DNA of 64,000 nt from NCBI GenBank assembly GCA_030765055.1, contig JAUKNK010000147.1, positions 2,233,501 to 2,297,500 of the forward strand. Direction: 5' to 3'. The notes beneath the pieces are model-generated. The model ran no database searches. It worked only from the letters and a program-made list of their open reading frames with translations, and had not been told where the DNA came from. Below, piece after piece: positions 10,641 to 22,918 of this stretch; position 1 is the stretch's first letter; every line of letters begins with the position of its first letter. The position numbers and the translations under genes were made by a program. Origin of the DNA: Mantis religiosa. Its lineage: Eukaryota > Arthropoda > Insecta > Mantodea > Mantidae.

Positions 10641-11469
10641 ACTTATCATGACGACTATTTTATATCAAATTAATTACCCTTTCCCAATTTTGTTTAAAGC
10701 GTTTTCTAAATGAGATATTGTAATGTGTATGTTATTTGTTACAATTTGCACCTGCGGATTCATCTTCTACATTCGCATTCAGGTGTTTTTTTTTCTTCTT
10801 CTAATGTTTCACTGTTTGTCTTTAAATTTGATATATATGGATATTTATAATTATACATTATTCTCATTCACAGTTTGAGTCTCCTTTTTAATTTATTATC
10901 TGTCTGATCTTCAGTATTGCTATACAAGCCATTGATAAATTACATAAGTACTACATACAAATTAACAACTGAGGAATTACTGTCCTCTGGCATATACAAT
11001 AGGTGATAAATTTATAACATAAACAAACAGAGAAGAATTAAAAACATATTTAAATGAAAGATAATAAAAGACAAAGTATATAACATGATAACCAACACAT
11101 ACAATAATATTCAATAAGATGGATAACAATTTAAAGGAGAGGTTAGATATGCGAGGCAGGATTATGATCAGTGGTATTAAGAGTAAAGCAGAGGATATAC
11201 TTTGAGTTAGTGAGAAAAGTCGCTATCTTCTGAATCAGTGACTAGGATGTCTTGAGGCAGTTTTCTTTTCAATCTGGTCCTTTCGATGTTTCGTCCTACA
11301 ATGTCATATGTACAGCGCTTGGTATTTCGGATAATCTAACGAAGAATGTCTTTTATATCAATTTTTAATACAGATGTATGTGAACAATACCAAGTTCCTA
11401 ATGGAGCTGATCATTTCTAATGAACCATGGAGCCTTTGTAATACTCTGGAGAAGTTTGTATTGTATAAC

Positions 11470-13517
11470 CTAAAGTCGTTGAAAGTGGGTTTTGCTGGCT
11501 ACACCCCATACAGGAGCGGCGTAAGAAATTATAGGGCGTATAAGAGATTTGTAGATCAATATTGTGCACTCCAGACCAAGCTGTGATTTCTTCTGTAGCA
11601 ATGGATACAGCTTTTTAATTCCAGAAATAACTATTGCGAAAATGTAAGATATATGAGAATTCCAGAATAATTTAGTGCCAAGCATTACGCCTAAATATTT
11701 GACTGGTGTTTCTGGAGGCTTCCATGGTAATTGTTTTCCCTGCAGGTCCAGTGGGGGTGAATTTTGATAAGATCTTAAGGCGAATACTTTTATTTCCCAT
11801 TTAATACTATTTATTACTACTCGCCACATGTTGAACCTCTTAGATAACATATTTAATTATATTTGTAGCTTGTTGATTGCAGTACTTAATTCTGGATGCG
11901 AATAGAAAATAACAGCCTCATCGGTCTACATAGCTGAGGATATGGGATTTGCATTTGGAAGGTCTTGAATGAATATACTGAATAATAGTGCTGCCAGAAT
12001 TGATCCTTGTGGAACTCCTGCTGCTATTGGTGGAAGATCGGATTTGTAACTGGCTATTCGCCCTAAAAATTGGCGTTGTGAGAAAAGACTTTCAGTTATT
12101 CTGTTTAGATAATCTGGGAGTCCAATTCTATGTAGTTTTACCAGTAAACCAGTGTGGCATACAGTATCGAAAATTGTGCTATATCTAGAGAAATTGCAGG
12201 GGTATACTGTTTCTTTTCAAATCCTTTTATGATGCTTTCACTATCTCTTAATAGCTGATGAGTTATTGAATGTAGAAGACGAAAGCCAAATTGATACGAT
12301 GGTATAATGTTGCTTTTGTAGACAAATTCTGCTAAGGGCTTTTGGATTACTTTCTCAAAAAGTGTTGATAAAGTGGGAAGCAGACTGATTGGCCGATAAC
12401 TTGATAGAAGATGTATCGTTTTTTGAGGTTTGTGGAATACCAGTATTTCTGCTATTTTCTATGAACGAGGGAAGTAGTCAATTCTTAGAGAGGAGTTAAA
12501 GATTTCTGCCAGGTAAACAAGTGTTTTCATTGTAAGCTTCTTTATTACTATGTTTGGTACAAGGTCATATCCTGGTGATTTTTAATAGTAAGGCTTATGA
12601 TGAAGAGGGATATCTCTTTCGGCGATGTGTGTAATATTCTATTTGTAACTTTAGGTTTGTTTTTGTGTGTCTACATACAGTTCATGTTCAATATCAGAAG
12701 CAGCTTCATTATCAAAGATGTTATTTGTAATAAATATATTTTTATAATAAGAGGCAGGAGCATTGCATTTTGACTGAGAGTCTATGAGTATCTTATCAAA
12801 ATGCAGTGAGGGTACTGAAGTTGGTCCTCGTAAAATTTTTTTGGTTTCGTACCAAGGGGAACAGTCACTAGAGAATAAAGAAGACACATAGGTTTGGTAA
12901 GAATTAAGACGATGCTGTTCCAGCTCTTGCCTAACGGTACGAATGAGGCTGTAAAGCTTTCTGCGTAGAGAAGGATGTCTTTCTCGTTGCCACTGCCTTC
13001 GGATGCGATGCTTTTCTCTGATTAGATGAATATAATGCGTAGTTAGGTATAGATGAGGTCTAGGTAGGTATGAGCGAGTTGTTGACTCTTTAATACAAGG
13101 ACAGATAGTATCTGTGAAGTGCTAAATGGCATTATCGTAATCTGAAGTCTAGGTTAGGTGATAAGCTGAAGTTAATGATGTGTCTAGTCTTGACTGAAAT
13201 TAATCCCAATTGACGTAGCCGTTTATCAGACGAGGCTGTTGTATTGTCATGGAAGAATTATATTGTGATGTGATATATTGCGTTTTATTATTATGGATAC
13301 TCCTCCGGAGTACTCTGTCTTTTCGGTATATTTTATATCCGGGCAGAGAGAAAGTTTCATTTGGTAAGAAATGTGTTTCGGTGACACATATTATATCAAT
13401 GTTGTGAGCTGAAAGAAAGGCAATAAGAGAGGCTCTTTTAAGACGAAGACCATTAGGGTTCCAATTTAGAAATGATAATTGAATAGAATAGAATAGAATA
13501 GATTTACGTACAGCCAT
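11470..13517 (-). pseudogene. jockey ORF2 (endonuclease-reverse transcriptase), broken
   Basis: It starts at 13517 overlapping the end of ORF1, with LSFLNWNPNGLRLKRASL, DIICVTETHF and a following PGYKIYRKDR, the standard start of jockey endonucleases. Most of the endonuclease is then lost. 12887-12651 is an inter-domain piece. RT boxes appear as fragments: YRPISLLPTLSTLFEKV, YQFGFRLLHSITHQL, ISLDIAQ and a GVPQG-type box near 12010. The YADD box is destroyed by a stop (12 bases around 11930). 11850-11470 carries VKYLGVMLGTKLFWNSHI and RPIISYAAPVWGVAS. Frameshifts throughout. Confidence 0.82.
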
Positions 13518-14700
13518 TTTGAAAAGATGATGATAGGGGAGAGATATTAAATTCTTGATTTACTGGCAGATATGAACTTATTAATGAGGCGATATGAGGT
13601 AAAAACTTATATAGTAAATTAGTAAGGAAGGAGCTGGTTGAAGATGATTCCTCTGGTTGCTGTTTTAGTCTGGAGTTGTTCATAACGTCCGCAAAGCTGC
13701 AATGATATGTGCGTGGAGGTTTTGCAGACGGTGAGTTAACTTTTGCCTGTTTCGGCGCTGAAGCTGATGGATCACTTGAGTGTTGAGAAAGAGGTGGAAA
13801 ATCTGAAAATAAAGGAACAGATGGTCCATTTATGTTCTGAGGCTGCTTTCGCTGCATATTATGTGAATGAGAGGAGCGTTACTTTAAACGTAAATAGTGA
13901 GTACATCCTCCGAAATTTGCAGGATGTTGTTCATGACAGTTCACACATTTTGGGGGAGTAGTTTTAGGAAGTTTGCAGTCAGAGAAAAGATGGGATCCAA
14001 GGCACCTGACGCACCTTGGTTCAAGTTGGCAATAGTTTTTGGTATGCCCATAGATTTGACAATGAATTCATTGTGCGATAACAGTTGATTTCCTTTTAGG
14101 TGCTACCTTGATTACACTATATAGTAGACGGGTAAGATCTATGATAGATTTAGCTTCATCGAAGTCAGTGAGTTCAAATGCACAGAGAGGAATGGTTTGT
14201 TTATTTTTTCCTTGTAGCCTTGCAACTTTGCCAACAGGATACTTTAGTTCTTGTAGTGCTCTTAAAATCTCCTCATTACTAAGAGAGCAGGGTAGATTCC
14301 TAATGATTACAGAGAAACTTTTATCTACAGTATTCCTATATGTGAAATATTTTTGTTTCATGGAAGCGAAATAAGCTCTTAGAGCACCAAAATCATCCGT
14401 TATAGCAGTGAAAACTTTAATGATATTGCCTTTAATTGTAGTATGAAGTTCTGATTTCAGGTAAAGTGTGAGTAAATATTTGATAGTTTTCAAAATCAAT
14501 TAAGCAGATTGGAGGAATTTTCTCGTTGGTAGTCTCAAATTCACCATCTGAGTTATTGTCATGTAAGTTATCCTCTAATAAATGATGTCTATTTTGTGTA
14601 GGAATGGTAGCAAGGTATGCAGTTGACGCGCTGTTATCTGCTTGAAATTGCTGACTTTTTTTGTGGTGCTTGTTAAAGGTACTGGAAATGCGCATAAAGC
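13504..14700 (-). pseudogene. jockey ORF1 (Gag-like, triple CCHC), frame-broken
   Basis: The upstream part (14695-14432) is a linker. 14499-14068 carries the jockey Gag core: TVDKSFSVIIRNLPCSLS, EEILRALQELKYPVGKVARL and DLTRLLYSVIKVAP. Below 14070, in another frame, three knuckles can be read: CQIYGHTKNYC, CVRCLGSHLFSDC and CVNCHEQHPANFGGC, spaced as in jockey elements. A Ser/Pro-rich tail follows (13857-13504). The protein would bind element RNA and form particles. Several frameshifts break it. Confidence 0.8.
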
Positions 14701-15000
14701 ATTTGTATTCTAGGGTTTTTTAACCTGGTTTAAAGATAACTTCGAATGTTTGGCAGCCTTCTTTGTTCGATCTTCAGTTGCTTTTCGCAGCTTCGATTGT
14801 TTCGTTGCTTTACAACTTTTATCAGAAAATGACATATTTATATCTGAGTCACAGGCATTCATAGGTTTAAGATATTGTGCACTACTTACAGTTTAGGTGA
14901 AGTCATCTTCTTCCATTGCGGGGGAGTGAACATTTAAAATTCCACATGTTTTATCACACGCTCTGTTAACATAATGAGTATCCATGCCCAAGATTTAGAG

Positions 15001-15473
15001 CAATTGCACAATTTAAAGCAAATTTATGCGTTAACATCAAGTGAGTAGCAAATAACACTAATTAGCAATATTCAGATATTAATGCACTTAGAGATATAGA
15101 CAGATCTCCTCACCGAAGTAATTTACCATCAATATAAGGATAAAATTAGCAGCACGATCTAAACATTACAATCCAGTCGCGATGCTCAACTTTTCCCCCC
15201 AGTTTGTGTCTGATTTCCTTTTTCTTTTCTTCTTTTTCTTTGTTTCTTTCTTGGAGTTAGCGCTTCGGGAATACTCTAGGTTCTGTATTTATATCTCCAA
15301 TATGTTTACCAGGGTTCAAATACTCACGTACATATTTCATATAAAATAATGCAGAGTAAAACTTGCTAAACCAAGGTAAAAGGCACAAAAAGTTGCTATT
15401 TTACTGAATCAATTTAAAAAACGCTCATTCTCCCATAATAGAAAATTGTGCAATAAACAGGTATATTAAAGCA

Positions 15474-15474
<1 letters not shown>
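15001..15474. other. AT-rich sequence without a recognisable feature
   Basis: No coding resemblance or repeats found. It may include the 5' end of the jockey element or pre-insertion DNA. A pyrimidine-rich stretch (about 15205-15255) precedes the GAA tract. Confidence 0.35.
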
Positions 15475-15504
<30 letters not shown>

Positions 15505-16167
15505 AAGAAGAAGAAGAAGAAGAAGAAGAAGAAGAAGAAGAAGAAGAAGAAGAAGAAGAAGACGAAGAAGAAGAAGAAGAAGAAGAAGAAGAAGAAGAAG
15601 AAGAAGAAGAAGAAGAAGAAGAAGAAGAAGAAGAAGAAGAAGAAGAAGAAGAAGAAGAAGAAGAAGAAGAAGAAGAAGAAGAAGAAGAAGAAGAAGAAGA
15701 AGAAGAAGAAGAAGAAGAAGAAGAAGAAGAAGAAGAAGAAGAAGAAGAAGAAGAAGAAGAAGAAGAAGAAGAAGAAGAAGAAGAAGAAGAAGAAGAAGAA
15801 GAAGAAGAAGAAGAAGAAGAAGAAGAAGAAGAAGAAGAAGAAGAAGAAGAAGAAGAAGAAGAAGAAGAAGAAGAAGAAGAAGAAGAAGAAGAAGAAGAAG
15901 AAGAAGAAGAAGAAGAAGAAGAAGAAGAAGAAGAAGAAGAAGAAGAAGAAGAAGAAGAAGAAGAAGAAGAAGAAGAAGAAGAAGAAGAAGAAGAAGAAGA
16001 AGAAGAAGAAGAAGAAGAAGAAGAAGAAGAAGAAGAAGAAGAAGAAGAAGAAGAAGAAGAAGAAGAAGAAGAAGAAGAAGAAGAAGAAGAAGAAGAAGAA
16101 GAAGAAGAAGAAGAAGAAGAAGAAGAAGAAGAAGAAGAAGAAGAAGAAGAAGAAGAAGAAGAAGAAA
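15475..16167. repeat. (GAA)n microsatellite, about 690 bp with one interruption
   Basis: Roughly 230 consecutive AAG/GAA triplets, broken only by a single GAC at 15561-15563. The minus strand therefore has long open frames of Phe or Ser codons that are not genes. One strand is pure purine and the other pure pyrimidine, so the tract could adopt triplex (H-DNA) structure. The exact length depends on how well it was sequenced. Confidence 0.98.
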
Positions 16168-17691
16168 ACCATGAAGCTATTTTGCCTAACAACAATAAAT
16201 ATAAATAATTGTTACCCTCTACTGACCGATAGTATGTAAGGAAGTATGAGTATCAGATATTTCAAAATGTTCCTTAAAGTCAGTTCGGAATATTCTAAAT
16301 TAATGTAAAACATCCTTATCCTAATAAACCTGTTTTAGTTTTAGCTGGTTGTCCACTTAGATTTTGCACTTCACTATCAAACATTTTGGAGTACATGGCC
16401 TTACTTGAACAATATCTTGTGTTCTGGAAACGCATTTTTGGGCCCATATAGCAATTAGTGTTCCTGGGCTGCTATGGTCCTGAACTGTTTCAAAATTTTG
16501 AGATGGTCCTTTTCCGTCTTTGTTTGTTCATGGAGTACAGCTTTAGTAATGCATGGATCAAATTCAATGTTTTATATGGGAGGCGTAACTGCATTTCTGA
16601 TATGAGGGATGCCTTGTTTGTTTCTGCAGATATGTAGACACAGTTGGAAGGTTCGTTTGGCAGTAATAGGTTAACAAACCGACTTTAAACGCCTTGTAGT
16701 CCATTTCTTCATGACAGTACTTGGTAGAGTTCGATTTAAAACTCACCAAGAGGCTGGGAATGGAACCTCTCAGTAGTTTTATGCAAAATTATAAAGCGTT
16801 AGCCTTTTTTGTTACGGACGACTGAAAAGGGAAATCAAGTTCTTCTCCTTCTTTACTTTTAGTATGGCTTCATTGATCCAAGCTTTAACCTGTAAACAAT
16901 TGCACCTCAAATGTTTCATTGTTTTCACAAATTGAAATAGGCAAAAGGGTTTGGAACAGCATCAATACTTTCATTAACAGATTTCCTTTGTTAGCATTTT
17001 TTACAACTTTGAAATTTATTTTCCTACAAACTTCCTTAGTGTAGTTACTCTTCCATGGAACAGTTTGTTTCCTTTTGATGTCTTACTTCTATCTTCTAAT
17101 TTAGGTAGAAAATCGAAGCTGTACAAGGGATATATCATTCTTCTCATCGTCCAGGCACCAAATGACACGATCACTGATAGTTCATTGTGACAATGTTTCC
17201 CCCGGGATCTCTACAAGGCTGTCACTTGATTACCATTTAGTTTGTTCTTTTAAATTCACTTTAACAGAGTAAGAAGGTAGCAGTTTGGGGATATTGTCAG
17301 GTTATTAAAGTTCCCCTACACATTTTGATGATAAAATAGGAACATTATACAAATAATTAAATCGAATCTGAAAATCTACGTCCCGGTTCCTAATTTCTTA
17401 TACCAGGGTATAATTTCCAAGTTCTTGTTTATTAAAAACCAAATAACTACAAAAACAATAAAATTACACTAAAACGTTTTTCAGATCATAAAACAGAATC
17501 TAAAATCATTTAAAATGAAATAATTCAAATTAACTACCAATTTAAGAATAATACCTACAAATGCTGGTATCCAGTAAACATTTAACCGGTAGTTGAAACT
17601 GTTCAAAATCTTGACCAGAAACATCTAAAGATACAAAATTTCGAAAACAGAGGAAAACATTGCATTTCTGGAGATTACTAATTTACAAATA
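16168..17691. other. No recognisable gene; possible coding relic on the minus strand
   Basis: A 61-codon minus-strand open frame (16564-16749) and nearby stretches have a protein-like look (FKVGLLTYYCQTNLPTVST) but match no family I know. The remainder is AT-rich with no repeats or RNA genes that I can support. Confidence 0.35.
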
Positions 17692-18572
17692 CGAGGGCTG
17701 TTCAATAGCGAATGATCGCATTTTCTTTGACAACGTACTTTTACTCATAATTTTGATAGTGCTTATTGAAATAGTCTCCCCTGAGTGCCATTCACTTGTC
17801 CCAGAGTTTCTGCCAGTCTTCAAAGACATGCTGGAAACCATTTTCTGGGAGATCCTGCTGCTTCTGATGATGGCAAATGCCTCCCGCAAAGGCGTTTCTT
17901 CTAGTTAGCGAATAGAAAAAAGGTCACATGGGGCTAAATCTGGACTATAGGGAGGGTGAGGAATGCATATCCCGTTGATTTTTTCAAGATATTCAGCAAC
18001 AACGTTGGCAATATGCGGCCGCGCATTATTGTGGTGCAGCATCCAGGCTGCTTCATGGAAATGTGGTCTTTTGTGCCTGATATGGACTTGCAATGTTATG
18101 AGGACATCCCTGTAGTATTGTCCAGTTACTGATGTGTGTGCAGGTACAACATGCTGATAAACCATTGCATGAATACGAATGAATGAGATGACCATAATTT
18201 TCCCAGCAGAAGCAACCACTTTTGCTTTTTGGGGGTTGGTGATGAACGATATTTCCACACTGAGCTTTGCTGTTTGCTCTCAGGATAAAAATGATTTAGC
18301 CAAGTTTCATCAGCAGTGATTACGTTTGAAAGGAGCTACGGATCTTTCCCTAACATCAACTTTAACTGCATGTTACCTCCATTGCAGTGGTAAGCGACAC
18401 TGAATGTCTGAACTTATCTTGTTTTCACAGGCGGCAACCAGGAGTACCAACAATGAAACCATTACGGCGTGTTTGTTTCATATTAAGCTAACAGTATTTA
18501 ATAGGAATAAATTGTAGTGCGAAAAATTATGACCGTAAAAAATTATGATCATCCTTTATTGAGCAGCTCTCG
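17692..18572 (-). mobile_element. mariner family A, internally deleted copy 2
   Basis: Termini CGAGGGCTGTTCAATAGCG at 17692 and its degenerate complement ending at 18572 (GAGCAGCTCTCG), with TA on both sides (17690-17691, 18573-18574). The element is 881 bp. On the minus strand, the leader is fused at ATGGAGGTAACATGCAG to the catalytic half of the transposase. This is the same junction as in copy 1, so the two copies descend from one deleted progenitor that was itself mobilised. Confidence 0.92.
17740..18385 (-). pseudogene. mariner transposase, catalytic part, broken
   Basis: On the minus strand the longest open piece (18258-17905) carries KAKVVASAGKIMVISF, TSVTGQYYRDVL, the box LHHNNARPHIANV and HPPYSPDLAPCDLF. 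The second catalytic aspartate, normally HHDNARPH, is Asn here. Frameshifts lie at both ends: upstream in the FDPESKQ region and downstream after CDLF. The C-terminus (AFAIIRS, SSMSLKTGR in shifted frame) is present. The DNA-binding domain is missing. Confidence 0.82.
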
Positions 18573-18574
18573 TA

Positions 18575-19927
18575 ATTAAATATAATCAATATAAGTATTT
18601 AAACACCATTTAAAATTAACTAATCAAAACAAAAGTTACATAACATTTCAAATTTATGCAAATAAAACATAGTCTTCATAATGCAATATTAAAATCGCTT
18701 AAAAATTTAAGAACATTATACAGTTAACTGGAGATTCAAACTCAGTTATTTATTGTTAGGAAAACATTTCCCTGACTATTATGTTTACTCGAGCAGAGGA
18801 CATAACCACCGTTAATGGCCCCATTTTTTCAGATAGAAGACTTTCGGTTTTTCCAAACACGGACTACTAGAAATAATAACAGTGTTAATAATAATAACAA
18901 CAATAATAAAGTGTGTAAAATAAAGATAATTACTACAGCAGAAAAATATAACTGTTCTTCTTCTAAGATGTACGTAAACGGTTTTGCAAAATCTCGATTG
19001 GACCTTTAAAGGCAACAGTTGCAATATTTTGAATAGTGTGGATTTTGAAATAAAACGTACACAAAAATGGCCGAGAAATCTATGTGTGGCTTCTTTTAAC
19101 CGAAACAGAAGCATTAACAACAGAGCCATCTAGTGTCCTTGGACTATACCATCATATGCAAAACATTGAACTGTTTATGTCCATAACAGCTGTCAGGTAT
19201 ATAGCTTAGTTGGCTTCTATTTGAAAAATCAAGCAAGAATACCGCATGTATTGAGAAATATTAATATAGTTATACATTTTGCATTTGAATTTTGAATTTG
19301 AATTGTATGGAAGTCTTCTATATGTATAGTAATTGTCAATATTTTGTAAATAAAAGCAATCATATATTTTTAACTTGTCCTTGAGTACTGCATAATTCCG
19401 ATTCATGAAATACCAATTAAATATTCCGATAACTCCTGTGGATTGGTTTTAATTATACAAAGATATAATTTTGTTGTGAGTTAAGTTAACATCTGAACTA
19501 TAATTCTCTTGCAATTGCATGTTGCTCTGAAATACTGACATTCCCAGCAGAGGCGTAACGTACGCAATACGGGCCCGCTTGCAAAAATTAAAATCCGAGC
19601 CCCCTAAAATGTCACGTCAACTGTGTTTTCCTTACACCACGAATTGAAAACGACACGTACGTTCAAATGTGCACAGCTAGCCTCGTGTCGCAATATACTT
19701 TTGGTTAGGCACCTCCAATCTCGAACTTCTGCCTTCCAAGCAGCCAACACGGTTTACACCTGTATTTGCTGTCATTAATACACACCCAGGCTGTCCGTAA
19801 ATAAGTAATAAAAGAACGTAATAAATTCGTAAATCGGCGATTGTGCAAGTGGCACCACCTCAAACTTATTTAAGGCTAGTCTCATCTTAAGTTCATACTT
19901 TCAAAATCTCATGTGTGCCGTCATATA
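18575..19927. other. AT-rich interval; small AAT/AAC microsatellite, otherwise nothing seen
   Basis: A short AAT/AAC-type microsatellite lies at about 18865-18912. A more GC-balanced patch (19555-19800) has no coding resemblance. I find no RNA gene, LTR or TIR here. Confidence 0.4.
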
Positions 19928-21236
19928 CGATGGTGGGTCAAAAAGTAATGTCTCCTATAATTTTTCTGTTTTAATTGTCAAGAAAATTGAATCCAACTAC
20001 AACATTGACGATTAATTTGTCACTATTCAATATAATCTTCGTCATTTTCCACAGTTTTGGTCCACTTTTTAACTAGGGCATGTATTCCAGTGTGGTAAAA
20101 CACACGGTCTTACTTCCTAAGCCATTGATGCACGGACGTTTTCACAGCCTCCTCATCTTCAAAATGAATCCCACGATGAGCTTCCTTTAGTGGCCCGAAC
20201 ATATGAAAGTCTGATGGTGACAGGTAAGGGCTGTATGGGGGTCGAGGTAAGACTCGCCATCCCAATATCTCAATTTCTGCAATGCTGTTACGGCTGGTGT
20301 GTGGTCTTGCATTGTCATGCAAAAAAGAATATCCTCCATTGTTTTTGTTGGGCGAACTCGGCGAAGACGTGCTTTCAGATTTTTGAGAGTTCTGACGTAT
20401 TCAGCGGAACTCATTGTGCATCCTTGCTCCAAAAAATCAATCATAAGCACACCCTCTGCATCCCAAAGCACTGTCGCCATAACTTTCCCTGCCGACCGCT
20501 GAATTTTAAATCATTTTTCTTCGGTGACGTAGTGTGATGCCATTCCACTGACTTCCTCTTTGATTCAGGTTCACAAAAATGAACCCACGTTTCGTCTTCA
20601 GTAGCAATTGTTTTCCAGAATCTCCTCTCCCTCCAAATTGAAGCACTGCAAGTGTTCGGAGGCTATTGATTTCCTTGTTACTTTGTTTTAGGCGGTTAAC
20701 ATTCTTGGTACCAAACGTAAACAAACTTTTGAGTAACCCAGTTGTTGAATGATCGTCACCACACTGCCTTTACTGAGGGAGGTAATGCGACACAATTCAC
20801 CTATTGTTACCCGACGATCACCACGAATGATGTCATCGACTCGCTGAATGTTGCATACAGTCACTGCAGTCACCGGCTTCGCTTTTCATCTGCCAAAGGT
20901 TTTTGCCCTTCAGCTTCTTTACACCGAATAACCCATCGTCTAACAGTGCCGACATCCACCGTTGCATCACCATACACATTTTTTAGCCTTCCGTAAATGC
21001 GAAATGGCGTTTCACCTTCCCCAGTCAAAAATTCAATCACAGAACGCTGTCTTATACGAATGTCAATGTCAGCCATTTTGCAAGAGGATGCAGAGCTGCC
21101 ACCTGATGACTTAGGAAGTTACTACTGCAGGGGATTGCACAAGAAGGTTTGAGGAATTGCGCCAAATTAAAATATTTCACATAACTTACTTATTTAAGGG
21201 AAAAAGTAGGAGGCATTACTTTTTGAACCACCCTCG
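19928..21236 (-). mobile_element. mariner family B, near full length
   Basis: Terminal repeats CGATGGTGGGTCAAAAAGTAATG (in two pieces: CGATGGTGGG, TCAAAAAGTAATG) at 19928 and the complement of CATTACTTTTTGAACCACCC at the right end, with TA flanks (19926-19927, 21237-21238). At 1309 bp it is full mariner length and holds both the DNA-binding and catalytic parts of a transposase on the minus strand. Decay is by frameshifts and stops, not by large deletion. Confidence 0.92.
20110..21076 (-). pseudogene. mariner family B transposase, frame-broken, nearly complete
   Basis: Starts at 21076 with MADIDIRIRQRSVIEFLTGE, the first helix-turn-helix, followed by YGDATVDVGTVRRWV. The second helix-turn-helix is in 20873-20688: DDIIRGDRRVTIGELC, LSKGSVVTIIQQLGYSKVC. 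The first catalytic Asp lies in a TEDETWVHFCEPESK-like stretch in another frame (about 20600-20570). MHDNARPHTSRN and LPRPPYSPYLSPSDFHMF at 20322-20110 supply the second box and the C-terminal box; the Asp expected after YSP is Tyr. The end is VHQWLRK. Normal length would be about 345 residues. Confidence 0.85.
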
Positions 21237-21552
21237 TAACCTTCTCAACTCGTGTAACAAGTTGTTTATGTTATTGTCAATAAATTAATAATGTTAATGA
21301 TAAATGGCTTGACTTCCAAACCAAATGAACTACAAAACATCCAATGTGTTGATGGCTTCGGAATCTGGAAATCAGTACCACAGAAGGAAAAGAAAATACA
21401 AATATTTAGCAGTTACTCTAGATTCAGTGTTAACATGGAAAAATGATATAAAAAGTTGCAAAAACCGTAAAAAAACCTGCAGTGCTCAAAATAATGACAG
21501 GTGGCAAATGAGGCTACTCAAAATGAACCTTAAATATAATATATAAATTGTA
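21237..21552. other. Intermariner spacer without a recognisable feature
   Basis: About 315 bp between two mariners. A 73-codon plus-strand open frame at 21325-21546 contains YLAVTLDSVLTWKNDI, which resembles the YLGVxLDxxLTWxxHI box at the C-terminus of LINE reverse transcriptases, so a small LINE remnant is possible. Confidence 0.4.
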
Positions 21553-22852
21553 CGAGGCGTGTCCGTAAAATAAGGTCTCAAAGGCGCTGGAGCCGTGAGG
21601 AACGCTATTACGCGGGATCCGGCAACACTGGGGTGTAGCTTGGTTTCCTCCTTCGAATCTCTACCACAAGAAACTCGTTGCAACCATTAGTCTTAGCTGG
21701 GCAGCCGTTTGCGATGGAGCTTCCTATCACTTCTAACGCCAAGCGCGAGTTTCGTGCAGTGATTCGTTTTTTGAGTCGAAGGGCACTACCCCCTCTGAAA
21801 TTCATCGTCAATTATGCGAAGTCTATAGCCCACAGTGTATGGAGTTCAAAAATGTGCGAAAGTGGGTCAAAGAGTTCAAAGACGGACGTACAGACGTCCG
21901 TAACGAACAGCATTCTGGTCAGCCTTCGGTTTCAGCCGAAACAATTGCAAAAGTGGAGTAAGAAATGCATAAAGATCAGCGTGTGACAGTTCGCGAGCAG
22001 TGCGATTTTATCTCTGAAGTCAGTAAGACAGGCAAGATTTTGACCAAAAATTTGCATTATCGTAAAAAGTGTGCGATGTGGGTCAACAGAATTCTTGCCA
22101 AAGACCATAAACGGCAACGTGTTGAAGCGGCCCACCGATTCCTGGAGCTTTATGCAGAATGGGGCGATGAATTGTTGGATTCAATTGACATTGGCGATGA
22201 AACCTGGGGTACTTCACAACACCAGAGACTAAAGAACGTTCTCGTCAGTGGCGGCATTCGAATTCTCTGAAGCCGCGAAGGTTCAAACAGATATTTTTTG
22301 CCGGCAAAGTGATGACCAGTGAGCTTTGGGACAGAAAAGGTGTATTGTTGTGCGAGTTTATGCCTACCGGTACAATAATAAGCACCGCTAGCTGCTGCAA
22401 GACTTTAAAAATTTGCGACGTTCCATTAAAAATCGAAGGAGGGGAATGCTGATGAAGAAAGTGATTTCTCATCACGACAACGCTCGTCCACATATTGTCA
22501 CGCAACGGCTGATCTCCTGGCCCACTTCGAATGGGACTTCCTCAACCAAGCACCCTACACTACAGACTTAGCACCTAGTGATTATCATCTGTTTCCTGAA
22601 TTGAAGTCACACCTGGGTGCAACACATTTCTGGACCAACGATGAACGCTGCCTGTACAACTTGGCGGAAGAGTGCTATGACAAGGGTACACAAAAACTGC
22701 CACATCGCATTCAAAAGTGCATCGATCGCAAAGGTGATTACTTTGAAAAATAGCTGGAAGTACCGCATTTCCATCAGTGTAACATTTATTGACAACAGAC
22801 ATGTTTTGTATATGAAATAAAATTGGAGACCTTATTTTATGGACACAACTCG
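21553..22852 (+). mobile_element. mariner family C, full-length but decayed
   Basis: Termini CGAGGCGTGTCCGTAAAATAAG at 21553 (first 20 bases CGAGGCGTGTCCGTAAAATA) and the complement of TTATTTTATGGACACAACTCG ending at 22852, flanked by TA (21551-21552, 22853-22854). At 1300 bp it has canonical mariner length, with one transposase on the plus strand. The two TIRs match over most of 27 bp. Confidence 0.92.
21714..22753 (+). pseudogene. mariner family C transposase, frame-broken
   Basis: ATG at 21714 begins MELPITSNAKREFRAVIRFL. In shifted frames the first helix-turn-helix continues as PSEIHRQLCEVY, FKNVRKWVKEFKDGRTDV and EQHSGQPSVS. The catalytic region shows SIDIGDETW (first Asp; about 22180-22210), FFAGKVMTSELWDRKGVLL, SHHDNARPHIVTQRLI (second Asp) and a TTDLAPSDYHLFPEL-type box (third Asp; about 22560-22600). 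All three catalytic Asp codons seem present but four or more frameshifts separate them. It ends near 22753. Confidence 0.85.
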
Positions 22853-22918
22853 TATATAAAGCTAGCTGACCTGGCAAACTTCGTACTGCCAATAAAAGTA
22901 GTCTGGAGTTATCTATAT

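Larger units (their letters stand above)
10890..15000 (-). mobile_element. jockey-clade LINE, decayed, with ORF1, endonuclease and RT
   Basis: Read on the minus strand: ORF1 with three CCHC knuckles (about 14700-13510), an endonuclease start (13517), RT palm pieces (about 12600-11900), the RT C-terminus (11850-11470), a 3' untranslated region and an A-rich tail ending near 10890. The 3' untranslated sequence (10910-11290) recurs almost unchanged at 39118-39240 plus 55880-56417, which fixes the 3' end. The 5' limit is uncertain; I place it near 15000, where coding resemblance has stopped. Confidence 0.85.

Noticed and set aside
15414..16195. Long poly-Phe and poly-Ser open frames on the minus strand
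   Set aside because: They are translations of the (GAA)n tract and carry no protein information.
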